64,000 nt of DNA, taken from assembly GCA_037142515.1 (NCBI GenBank), contig JBAXAM010000004.1, positions 18,825 through 82,824 of the forward strand, given 5' to 3'. Under the pieces are notes generated by a model. It was given only the letters and a program-made list of their open reading frames with translations, was not told where the DNA came from and did no database searches. Made by a program: the position numbers and the translations under genes. The stretch is from JBAXAM01 sp037142515. Lineage in GTDB: Bacteria > Pseudomonadota > Gammaproteobacteria > UBA9339. Position 1 is the first letter of the stretch, and every line of letters starts with the position of its first letter. Below, in pieces: positions 35,601 through 43,875 of this stretch.

Positions 35601-38600
35601 ATAACAGAAAGTTTTTTTTACTTGGGTGGTACATCATTATCAATTATTAAAATGCAACATGAGTTGTCAAAACTACCAGAGCTGAGGACAATAAGAGTGG
35701 CGGATTTGTTTAGGTATACTACTATCGAACAATTAGCCGAATTTGCTGGATGTGGTTGTGTTAGTGAAACAGCTAATATCATAGAACGCAAAAAGCCCCA
35801 AAACTCAGATATAGACTCAGAGATCGCTATTATTGCCATATCAGGGGAATTTTCAGGATGTAAAAACATGTTTGAGTATTGGGATTTAATTCAGTTGGGT
35901 AAGGAGGGATTAAAAAGCGCTACAATCGAAGAGTGTAAGCGATTTAGTATGCCAGAAGATGCGTTACAAAATCCCAACTTTTTGCCTAGATCTGGTCACG
36001 TGTCCGATACCGATAAATTCGATGCCAATTTTTGGGGCATAACACCAAATGAAGCAAAAAATATGGATCCGCAAATACGCAAATTTTTAGAGCACTGCTG
36101 GTATTTATTAGAAATATCTGGCTATGCAGCGTCGAGAAATAAAATAAATATAGGTGTTTTTGCTGGTGGTGGTGACAGTGTATATTTAACAAGTTTTGTT
36201 CGACAGTCGTTGATAGTAAGCGGAATAGGAAATTTAAATATTAAAGACGCATTGGCAACACGTGTATCTTATTTGCTTGGGTTAACTGGTCCTGCAAATA
36301 ATATCAACACAGCATGTTCTACAAGCCTAGTTACTATTGTTGAGGCATGTAAGAGTTTGGTTGGTAATTACTGTGATATGGCAATAGCTGGTGGCTCTGC
36401 CTTATTATTGCCCGAGGAGATTGGTTATATTTATCAAGAAGGTATGATCTTTTCTAAAGATGGTCATTGTCGAACTTTTGATCATAAAGCATCAGGAACT
36501 GTACATGGTTCTGGTGTTGGAGCAGTTTTATTAAAGCGTTTGGCGGATGCAAAAAAAGATGGAGATAACATTATCGCGGTTATTAAGGGATATGCGACGA
36601 ATAATGATGGTAACAGAAAGATTAGTTATACCGCTCCAAGTGTTACTGGCCAAAAAGAATGTATTATTAATGCGCAGAAAGTAGCAGGAATAACATCAGA
36701 CATGGTCGGCTATGTGGAGTGTCATGGTACAGGTACTAGACTGGGCGATCCAATAGAGATACAGGCGTTGAGTGAGGCTTTTAAATATAATGCCAATAAA
36801 AATGATATACAACATCACAAATGTGTTATAGGTGCAGTTAAAGCTAATATCGGTCATGCAGGAGCAGCAGCAGGTGTTGCAGGATTAATTAAAGTGTGCA
36901 AAATGCTTGAGTATAAGATAATACCCAAGCAAATAAATTATGATTCTCCAAATGTAGAATTGCATTTAAGTGATACAAATTTTGAAATAGTTACTCAGAC
37001 AAGACAGTGGGATCAAACAGATAATATACCGCGTATAGCTGGAATTAGTTCATTTGGCATAGGCGGTACCAATGCTCATGCTATCGTTAGTGAATATGTA
37101 CCAGATATACAAGAGACTGTCCAAGAGCAGCTCTTTAATTACATTTTGCCTTTGTCTGCAAAAAGTCCATCTTCGCTAGAAGCCTATAGGAAAAGCTTTA
37201 TAGATTATCTGGCTAACACAACAGATAATATTCAGAACATTGCATATACTTTGCAATTAAAGCGCAAACATTTTGATTGTAGGTTATCTATTGTCTGCAA
37301 TTCTGTTGCAGATGCTATTGACAAGCTAAAAATTAGTGCTGGTATTAGTCGCATAAGCAAACAGAAAACCCAAAATATTGTATTTATATTTCCAGGACAG
37401 GGCAATCAATATGCCAACATGAGTCTTAATTTGTATCAACATGATAATGATTATAAAGATACAGTTGATGAATGTATTAAGCTAGCCAATAAACATACTA
37501 GTACTCAATTTGAAAAAATTTTATTTAATAACGAAACATCTGGTCATGATATTAATCATGCTAAGTGGGCGCAATTATCACTGTTCATTGTAGAATATTC
37601 ATTAGCTAAGTTACTAGAAGCTTTAAATATTAATGCAATATGTTATATCGGGCATAGTATTGGCGAATATGTGGCTGCAACACTATCTGGAGTGTTTAGC
37701 TTAGAAGATACAATAAAATTAGTTATTGCTCGCGGGCAGTTGATGCAGTCTATGCCAAAAGGCGCAATGTTGTCAATATTGGCTAGCGCTACTGAGATAG
37801 AGCAAGTAGCAAAAAACAATTATTGTGAAATCGCAGTAATTAATTCACCAAAAAATTGTGTTGCATCTGGTACGCATGAATCTATAAATAACTTAAAAGC
37901 AATATTAGAAAAAAATAATATTTCAACAATACTTTTAAAAGTATCTCATGCTTATCATTCGTACTTAATGACAGAAGCATCAAGAAAATTTATATCTCAA
38001 TTCAAACAAATCAAACTTAATAAGCCACAAAAAAGATTTATTTCCAATGTTACAGGTGATTTTATAACAGATGCTGATGCAATAAACCCAGAATACTGGG
38101 CCAACCATATGCGCAATACAGTATTATTTAGCAGTGGTATAAAAACATTGTTTAATAATTATAGTAACTTGCTTTTTATAGAAGTTGGTACTGGAAAATC
38201 ATCTATATCTTTTGTCAAGCAACACGATGTAGGAAAGTCCAATATTGTTCAATTATTAAATTCTCAAAAAGATAATACTGAGGGTGTGCAAGATGCTAGT
38301 TTTAAGGAAGATATATTAAATAAGCTATGGATTGGTGGATATAATATAGATTTTAATGGTTATTATAATTATAAAAACCATGGAAAAATAGTTGGATTAC
38401 CAAGCTACTGTTTTGATAGTTCTTCATATTGGATAAACCAACCAATGAGCGCTAGCGCAACTATGATATCAACAGCAGATTCATCAATATCAACTTTTGA
38501 TTTAGAGAATATAAAGTCCAAGGTAATAGAGCAAGATCAGCCTGATAAATATTATGAAATTGCAAAAATATTTTTGGATGTGCTTGGGGTAGAAAAGATT

Positions 38601-40058
38601 AGTGTACATGATGGTTTTTCTTTGCTTGGCGGAGATAGTTTTCTGGTTACAAGTTTAATCGCTAAATTGCAGCGAAATTATAAAATTAGTATAGATGACT
38701 TTTTAAAGCTTCAGACTATTGCTAGTGTTGCCGAGTTTGCTCCATATGTAAAAGGTAATCTACATCACAAACTCGAACAAACGAAAGTATTGTATGCAAA
38801 AAAATCCACGTGTCTAGTGCGCGATGTTGAAGATATGTCCATAAAACAAGCAAAATACTTGCATGAGATAGAGCATATAAAATTTAAAAAACAAAAAAAG
38901 AATATAAGTAATGTATTATTGACTGGCGCCACTGGGCATGTTGGTTGCAATATTTTATATCAGTTATTACATGAAACCTCGTACAAGATATATTTAACAG
39001 TTCGAGCGTTATCAAACGAAGAGGCTAACAAGAAAATAGATCACAAGTTCAGGTATTATTTTGATACTAATTTAGAGCGCTATAAAGATAGAGTTGTAAT
39101 ATTAGTTTCAGATATTGAGCAGCAGAATTTGGGGGTGTCTCCAATGCAATATCAAGAGTTAATAAACAACATTGATAGCATTATCCATTCTGCAGCTCTA
39201 GTTAAGCACTATGGTAGTTACGATGAAGCGTACAGGACAAATGTTCAATCAACGATTAACCTGCTGGAATTATCCAGGTTGACGGCTGCAAAAGATTTTC
39301 ATTATATCTCTACTATTGCAGTTGCAACTGAAGGTTATATCCCAAATTGTAGTTATTTCGTTTTTAATGAAGACGACGATGCTAGTGTATTTACCAGCCG
39401 TAATCATATATATTCAACGACAAAATATGAGGGAGAAGTAGCTGTTAATAAATATCGCAAATATGGGATAATGGCTAATATTTATCGGGTTGGCTCTGTT
39501 GGAATGCACTCAATCAATTATCGTCATCAAGAAAACATCGGAGATAATTATTTGTTTGTACAAGTTAAAACAATATTGCAGCTTGGTATGATACATAAAG
39601 AATTGTCAGAAGTTGAATTGGCGCCAGTAGATTGTGTTGCTTCGGCAATAGTAAAGCTTTTTGAACAGGTTAATCTTAGTAGTAAAATCTTTCACATTTT
39701 TAATCCATATTCGTATAGTTTAATGGAATTATTTGCAGCAGAAAATATACCTGTTAGAATGTGCCAGTTTAATGAGTTTGTCGACGATATTATAAAAATT
39801 CTAGATGCACATACCATAAACAATAAACAAATAGAATTGTTTATGTTGCATCAAAAGTGGTTACAAGAAATTGATGTTAGCAATGTTACGAAAATTAAGT
39901 TACTACAAAACAAAACCGAGATTATTTTATCTAGATTGGGTTTTAGTTGGCCAAAAATAACTACGGAAATGTGGTCTGATGTTGTGAAGCGAGTGTTGGT
40001 AGAAAAGGAGACAAAATGGACAAAACACCAAAAATTTTTAAAGAACTCGAAAAAATAG
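32616..40058 (+). CDS. Hybrid NRPS-PKS megasynthase, C-A-T-KS-AT-ACP-reductase
   Basis: A single 2480-residue assembly line. C domain (about 5-430) with HHLVIDG (126-132); A domain (about 455-955) with LYTSGTTGNPKGV near 616, YYGPTEAGE and NGKLDK near 950; T domain with pantetheine Ser1007 in LGGTSL; ketosynthase (about 1065-1490) with Cys1234 in TACSTSLV, His1370 in VECHGTGT and His1414 in NIGHAGAA; acyltransferase (about 1585-1880) with Ser1681 in GHSIGEY and HAYHS at 1778-1782, which fits malonyl-CoA; ACP with Ser2008 in LGGDSF; and a thioester reductase (about 2100-2445) with GATGHVG and a YxxxK (YSTTK). There is no KR, DH, ER or thioesterase. Expected product: one amino acid, possibly acylated by the leading C domain, extended by one C2 unit and released reductively as aldehyde or alcohol. 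The 3' end overlaps the kinase gene by 43 bases. No phosphopantetheinyl transferase or export gene lies alongside. Confidence 0.95.
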   Translation: MYKIKLSPYAKIFYTEWLLAPASSRYNLSIDQTLYGDLDVERLRTALKRYVVEHVLLNSHIQDVNGKYYWVKNDSVIELEYSENPVNTSELLSYVASSFDLHNGPLYRFKLLRTGNDVYRLILVFHHLVIDGSTSLDAGVFEAISNYYNDENYSTKHSVDNQINFISSLATTLSANLTQHKDSYKEFWYQQLLDIENIDLSFLKLDRALYDKNRVLLDDINQIEAIKFNYGDIEFAKLKQIKSKYSMTPYGYSQCILAMLFHKYTSQERFAISYPITIGEGLDFIYGAQINTNLIPYRFTKSTTIIDLFNQSKEFFKLTIRSDIKHSYYPVANIIQENNKHLLNVCFAQTFFRDKPFVFTGIKKIEISDKLNLDYVTRDLLLFEQNPRDAKLNYRVVYDKRSIDGYLLNSFVINYKRLFIEVLDDLLTGKNNKHISSYSLLDDKQYQKIVREFNQTEKDYPRDKTIHKLFEEQVLKTPDNIAVAYEDTKLTYQELNNKANQLANCLHYNYDVKPNDLIALYLDRSEQMLITIIGVLKAGAAYVPIDPKLPDERINYIFDNTKSKIILTNRNHQSRLQQIGQQDIIAIDDKTVQSELSLQKEDNPNVSIASNNLIYVLYTSGTTGNPKGVMLEHAACVNRMLWMISTSHFLGNEKVLFKTNYIFDVSFSDIFTTLLTGGTLIVTKNVFDIDEITLKFEKYSIDVCHFTPSQFEAISSIKGFELFEKLKVLNFSGEALYPKILEGLSKKVLCANYYGPTEAGEVTFEDTKFTEANKNIATIGWALPNVKLFILDKYLMPLPVGAIGELYLGGVCLARGYLNNSELTNAKFIANPLQTEQEKLQGINDKLYKTGDLVRWLPDGNIEYIGRNDSQIKIRGYRIELSEIENQLLKFAGIKQTIATINERNKYLIAYYVANEKLDESKLHDFLQRNLPEYMLPSAIIHLDKLPLTANGKLDKAALPEVNFSRNYVAPNNQLQISMVVIWSKILGLAEKDIGITESFFYLGGTSLSIIKMQHELSKLPELRTIRVADLFRYTTIEQLAEFAGCGCVSETANIIERKKPQNSDIDSEIAIIAISGEFSGCKNMFEYWDLIQLGKEGLKSATIEECKRFSMPEDALQNPNFLPRSGHVSDTDKFDANFWGITPNEAKNMDPQIRKFLEHCWYLLEISGYAASRNKINIGVFAGGGDSVYLTSFVRQSLIVSGIGNLNIKDALATRVSYLLGLTGPANNINTACSTSLVTIVEACKSLVGNYCDMAIAGGSALLLPEEIGYIYQEGMIFSKDGHCRTFDHKASGTVHGSGVGAVLLKRLADAKKDGDNIIAVIKGYATNNDGNRKISYTAPSVTGQKECIINAQKVAGITSDMVGYVECHGTGTRLGDPIEIQALSEAFKYNANKNDIQHHKCVIGAVKANIGHAGAAAGVAGLIKVCKMLEYKIIPKQINYDSPNVELHLSDTNFEIVTQTRQWDQTDNIPRIAGISSFGIGGTNAHAIVSEYVPDIQETVQEQLFNYILPLSAKSPSSLEAYRKSFIDYLANTTDNIQNIAYTLQLKRKHFDCRLSIVCNSVADAIDKLKISAGISRISKQKTQNIVFIFPGQGNQYANMSLNLYQHDNDYKDTVDECIKLANKHTSTQFEKILFNNETSGHDINHAKWAQLSLFIVEYSLAKLLEALNINAICYIGHSIGEYVAATLSGVFSLEDTIKLVIARGQLMQSMPKGAMLSILASATEIEQVAKNNYCEIAVINSPKNCVASGTHESINNLKAILEKNNISTILLKVSHAYHSYLMTEASRKFISQFKQIKLNKPQKRFISNVTGDFITDADAINPEYWANHMRNTVLFSSGIKTLFNNYSNLLFIEVGTGKSSISFVKQHDVGKSNIVQLLNSQKDNTEGVQDASFKEDILNKLWIGGYNIDFNGYYNYKNHGKIVGLPSYCFDSSSYWINQPMSASATMISTADSSISTFDLENIKSKVIEQDQPDKYYEIAKIFLDVLGVEKISVHDGFSLLGGDSFLVTSLIAKLQRNYKISIDDFLKLQTIASVAEFAPYVKGNLHHKLEQTKVLYAKKSTCLVRDVEDMSIKQAKYLHEIEHIKFKKQKKNISNVLLTGATGHVGCNILYQLLHETSYKIYLTVRALSNEEANKKIDHKFRYYFDTNLERYKDRVVILVSDIEQQNLGVSPMQYQELINNIDSIIHSAALVKHYGSYDEAYRTNVQSTINLLELSRLTAAKDFHYISTIAVATEGYIPNCSYFVFNEDDDASVFTSRNHIYSTTKYEGEVAVNKYRKYGIMANIYRVGSVGMHSINYRHQENIGDNYLFVQVKTILQLGMIHKELSEVELAPVDCVASAIVKLFEQVNLSSKIFHIFNPYSYSLMELFAAENIPVRMCQFNEFVDDIIKILDAHTINNKQIELFMLHQKWLQEIDVSNVTKIKLLQNKTEIILSRLGFSWPKITTEMWSDVVKRVLVEKETKWTKHQKFLKNSKK

Positions 40059-42415
40059 CTCCGCTGATTCCGGTGCCATTGTATTGGCTAGATATAGACG
40101 GTGTATTCATGGGAATGAATGATTTGTGTTTAAAGGCTACGGGAGTTATGACATCTGGTGTATTTATTGGAAAAAAATATGACCAAGCTCACCCAAAAGA
40201 TATAGCAGAAGCGATAATAAAAAATTTAAAATTAGTAGTAAGTACAGGTAAAACTGTTGAATCAGAAGAAGTGATTAGAGATTTTTCAACGGGTAGAGAT
40301 AGGTGTTTTACAGCAATTAGATCTCCATTGCATGATGAAGATGGTGCGATTGTTGGTATAATAGCAACCTCTATTGAAATCACCGATAAAAAGAATGCTG
40401 AGCGTCTGCAGATTGAAAACGAGTTACATAGAGCACAAATCAAAGACCAACTAAAATTCAAAAAAATCGTAGATCAAGCGGCTCATGACATCCAATCTCC
40501 GCTTGCAATTTTGTTGGTTCTTGCTCAACAGTGCACAGGTTTTACAAAAGAAAAAATATTCGACATGCTTAAGACGTTCACCGCTTTTATTCCAGTAGGT
40601 ATTTATTGGTCAGATACGAATAATAGAGTTGTGGGCGCAAATAAAAATATTGTTGCAGCAGTTGGTGGTAAATCTGTTGATGATTTTTTAGGAAAAACAC
40701 CGTATGAATACTACCCCAAAGAAATGGCAGATAATATTGTTAAACACAACAATGAAGTAATGCGAACAGGGAAAATACTTTCTCAGGAGGAGCAAATTAG
40801 AGATGTTACGACTGGAAAAATTAAATATTTTATTTCATACAAAGCTCCGTTGTTTGATAATAATGAAAAAATCATTGGTATTTTGGGTGCTTCAGCTGAT
40901 ATTACAACAGAAAAAGAAGCTGAGTATACAAAGGAAGAATTACGTAAAACTCAAATAGAAGTAGAAGCGCAAAAAAAATTCGAAAGAGTTGCTGTCCAGG
41001 TGGCCCATGATGTTAACTCACCTCTTTCTAACATACGGGTGCAAATTAAACTGTACGCTAAAGATATTCCTGAAAAATTACGTATCATTTTATTAAATAG
41101 CGCTAATCGCGCTATTAATATTACTGGTGGCTTGATAAATAGATTTAAGCCAAATTATGTAGAAGGGTCTGACAAAGAAATTTCTCAACCAGTTATGATT
41201 GCATTAGCTTTGTCACAAAGTTTAGGGGAGAAAGAGGGTCAGTTTAAATCGATTAGTTTTACTAGCGATTTTAGCAGCGATAGTACCTTTGTTGTAGTTA
41301 ATGTAGAACAATCTTCTTTTATGCGAATGATATCGAACTTGCTTAATAATGCGGTAGAAGCATGTGCAAGTAAAAACGGTGCTGTGTGTTTGGGCCTTCG
41401 CGTAGATAACAATAGTGTTGTAATTAGCATACAAGATAATGGCAAGGGGATGCCCAAAGAAGTTATAAATAAAATTTTGAGTGATGAAGCGGTTGCAACA
41501 GACAAGAAAGAAGGGCATGGTATTGGGCTTACCCAAATACGCGATACACTGAAACGCAACCATGGTGAGCTGAAGATTGATTCTGAAATAGGAAAAGGAA
41601 CCAAGATGATTCTGACTTTTCCAAGGGCTGCCATGCCAGAATGGATAGCAAAAGAGATTAAAATAAATAAAGGTGATACTGTAATTGTTTTAGATGATGA
41701 GCCTTCTGCTCATGGAACATGGGATGCTTGTTTTAGAAACCTCTTAAATGATATACAACTAAAACATTTTACTAACGGTGATGACGCCATTAATTTTATT
41801 AATAGCTTTCCAGAAAAAAACAAGTTGTTCATGTTAACTGATTATGAATTATTAGAGCAGGTGTTGAATGGTATAGAAGTTATAAAGAAGGTCAATGTTG
41901 AGCGTGCTATTTTGGTAACTAGTCACTATGCCGAAGAAGAAGTACAAAAGCTGGTGATTGAAAATGGAATAAAGCTTTTACCCAAGCAATTGGCTGCAGA
42001 AATTCCTATAGAGATATGTAAAGTGAGCAACGACAAAAAGCGCGACAAAAGCAAAGCCGCCAAAAGCAAATCTGAAGAAGCTGATGCACACGTAGTCGAT
42101 GACGTTAGAGATATGGCTAATACTATTGGGAGCGTTTTTGAAAGCAGGGGCAAAAAAGCAGATATATATTATAATCCTGATGATCTTTTAAAGGGTGTGT
42201 CCAAATGCCGCAAAGACGTTATAATATGTGTAGACCATGAATTTGAAGGCAGCAAATTAAATGGTTTTGATGTCGCAAAGCAACTGCATGAACAAGGTTT
42301 TACGAGATTGTATCTGTTGTCTGGTAGAACGTTTGAAAAAAGCGAAATCCCGGATTATTTAACTGTAATCATGAAGACCGATACTGATGCTATTTTTAAA
42401 CTGGCTGAGAGTTAA
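40016..42415 (+). CDS. PAS sensor histidine kinase with two receiver-like domains
   Basis: 799 residues, soluble. PAS1 (about 10-130) is followed by an H-box-like AAHDIQSPLA (His157), then PAS2 (about 185-305) and a second H-box, VAHDVNSPLS (His331), leading to a HATPase domain (about 390-540) with N-box SNLLNNAVEA, DNGKGM and GHGIGL. Two receiver-like domains follow: one about 555-680 with acidic LDDEP, Asp609 in LTDYEL and Lys in LLPKQL, and one about 695-799 with Asp740 in CVDHEFEG and a MKTD end. A charged Lys/Ser linker separates them. The first PAS plus H-box looks like a duplicate of the second that has lost its own ATPase domain. The ATG has AAGGAG 5 bases upstream and overlaps the megasynthase by 43 bases; its stop shares one base with the rsmD start. 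The ligand is unknown; the coupling suggests a link to the megasynthase product. Confidence 0.88.
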   Translation: MDKTPKIFKELEKIAPLIPVPLYWLDIDGVFMGMNDLCLKATGVMTSGVFIGKKYDQAHPKDIAEAIIKNLKLVVSTGKTVESEEVIRDFSTGRDRCFTAIRSPLHDEDGAIVGIIATSIEITDKKNAERLQIENELHRAQIKDQLKFKKIVDQAAHDIQSPLAILLVLAQQCTGFTKEKIFDMLKTFTAFIPVGIYWSDTNNRVVGANKNIVAAVGGKSVDDFLGKTPYEYYPKEMADNIVKHNNEVMRTGKILSQEEQIRDVTTGKIKYFISYKAPLFDNNEKIIGILGASADITTEKEAEYTKEELRKTQIEVEAQKKFERVAVQVAHDVNSPLSNIRVQIKLYAKDIPEKLRIILLNSANRAINITGGLINRFKPNYVEGSDKEISQPVMIALALSQSLGEKEGQFKSISFTSDFSSDSTFVVVNVEQSSFMRMISNLLNNAVEACASKNGAVCLGLRVDNNSVVISIQDNGKGMPKEVINKILSDEAVATDKKEGHGIGLTQIRDTLKRNHGELKIDSEIGKGTKMILTFPRAAMPEWIAKEIKINKGDTVIVLDDEPSAHGTWDACFRNLLNDIQLKHFTNGDDAINFINSFPEKNKLFMLTDYELLEQVLNGIEVIKKVNVERAILVTSHYAEEEVQKLVIENGIKLLPKQLAAEIPIEICKVSNDKKRDKSKAAKSKSEEADAHVVDDVRDMANTIGSVFESRGKKADIYYNPDDLLKGVSKCRKDVIICVDHEFEGSKLNGFDVAKQLHEQGFTRLYLLSGRTFEKSEIPDYLTVIMKTDTDAIFKLAES

Positions 42416-42969
42416 TGGCAAGTCTTCGCATTATTGGTGGTAAGTGGCGTAGCCGCAAAATTAGTTTTGTGTCATTAAAAGGCCTAAGGCCTACCACTGA
42501 TGCTGTTCGAGAAACTCTTTTTAATTGGCTTGCTCCGGTTATTAATAATACAAATTGTCTTGATTTATTTGCTGGTAGTGGAGCTCTTGGTTTTGAAGCG
42601 TTGTCTCGTGGCGCCAAACACGTTGTAATGGTTGATGCCTCAACCCAGATTATCTCTATGCTCAAAAAAACCGCGCAATTACTGAATGCTGAAGATGTAG
42701 ATTTTTATTCTGCAAAAATCCCGCAAGCTCTTAGCAAAATCCCCGAGCAATCTTTCGATATTGTGTTTTTAGATCCCCCGTTCAATTTTGATCTAATAAA
42801 ACCAACATGTGAAAAATTAGTAAGCTCTGGTTACTTGGCTAAAAATGCTATAGTTTATATTGAAGCTGAAAAAGAGTTGGATATTAAAAAAGTAACCCCA
42901 GAATCATGGCAAATTTTACGCCAAAAAACTGTGGGACAGGTTGGTAGCCACTTGTTGAGTTGTTCCTAA
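42415..42969 (+). CDS. rsmD: 16S rRNA (guanine-966-N2) methyltransferase
   Basis: Methylates G966 of 16S rRNA in the assembled small subunit. 184 residues with the family opening LRIIGGKWRSRKI, the RPTTDAVRETLFNWL segment, the SAM loop LDLFAGSGALGFEALSRGA and the catalytic DPPF in VFLDPPF. Its ATG overlaps the kinase stop (TAATG). It precedes ftsY by 18 bases; rsmD next to ftsY is the normal gammaproteobacterial order, which shows that the preceding 10 kb is the inserted or accessory part. Confidence 0.96.
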   Translation: MASLRIIGGKWRSRKISFVSLKGLRPTTDAVRETLFNWLAPVINNTNCLDLFAGSGALGFEALSRGAKHVVMVDASTQIISMLKKTAQLLNAEDVDFYSAKIPQALSKIPEQSFDIVFLDPPFNFDLIKPTCEKLVSSGYLAKNAIVYIEAEKELDIKKVTPESWQILRQKTVGQVGSHLLSCS

Positions 42970-42987
42970 TGGCATACAATTGAAAAT

Positions 42988-43848
42988 ATGTTCAATTTCT
43001 TAAAAATATTTTCTGGCAGAAAAGTAATTGATCGAGCGATGCTGGAAGAGCTCGAAGAAAAATTATTGCTGGCTGATGTTGGTGCTTCGGTTACGCAGCA
43101 AATTATCGAGCAGCTGAAGCGTGAGCTGGCGCTTGAGAAAAATATTGATGTAGAAGTTGTTCTGCAAACTCTAAAAAATCAACTAGAAAATATTTTAATG
43201 CCTTGTAACGAGCCGCTAGTGATTCCAGAAAGCATAAAACCTTTTGTGATTTTACTTGTAGGTGTTAATGGTTCAGGAAAAACGACAACAGTGGGCAAAT
43301 TAGCCAAGAAATTGCAGTTTGTTGGTTATAAAACCATGCTTGCTGCTGGTGATACTTATCGTGCAGCTGCAATCGGGCAATTAAAAGTTTGGGGTGAGCG
43401 TAATGGTATTGCTGTTATTGCACAAAAGCAAGGCTCAGATAGTGCTGCTGTGCTGTACGACGCATATCAAGCCGCTAAAAGCCGGGGCGTTGATGTTTTA
43501 ATTGCTGATACTGCAGGGAGGCTGCATACTCAAAGTAATCTTATAGAGGAGCTCAAAAAGATCAAACGAACCCTACAAAAAATTGATCCTGCTGCGCCAC
43601 ACGAGGTTCTTTTGGTCTTAGATGCAACAGTGGGTCAAAATGCTTTAAATCAGGCTAAACAATTTCAGGAGGCGATTGGAGTTTCAGGTATTTGTCTTAC
43701 CAAGCTAGATGGTACCGCTAAGGGTGGGATAATTTTTGCTATTGCGCAAAATACCAAAATACCAATTCGCTATATTGGGCTGGGTGAAAACATTGATGAT
43801 TTGAAGCCGTTTAACGCTAAAGAATTTATAGATGCTTTATTTAGTTAA
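42988..43848 (+). CDS. ftsY: Signal recognition particle receptor FtsY
   Basis: GTPase receptor that brings ribosome-SRP complexes to the inner membrane. 286 residues, only the N and G domains; the long acidic A domain of E. coli FtsY is absent, as in many other bacteria. Visible are the N-domain LEELEEKLLLADVGASVT, G1 GVNGSGKTTTVGKLA, AAGDTYRAAA, DTAGRLHTQSNL, TKLDGTAKGG and the closing GLGENIDDLKPF. It is followed 27 bases later by ftsX, with no ftsE between. Confidence 0.97.
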   Translation: MFNFLKIFSGRKVIDRAMLEELEEKLLLADVGASVTQQIIEQLKRELALEKNIDVEVVLQTLKNQLENILMPCNEPLVIPESIKPFVILLVGVNGSGKTTTVGKLAKKLQFVGYKTMLAAGDTYRAAAIGQLKVWGERNGIAVIAQKQGSDSAAVLYDAYQAAKSRGVDVLIADTAGRLHTQSNLIEELKKIKRTLQKIDPAAPHEVLLVLDATVGQNALNQAKQFQEAIGVSGICLTKLDGTAKGGIIFAIAQNTKIPIRYIGLGENIDDLKPFNAKEFIDALFS

Positions 43849-43875
43849 TAAAATTTAGTTAATGAAAGAAAACTT

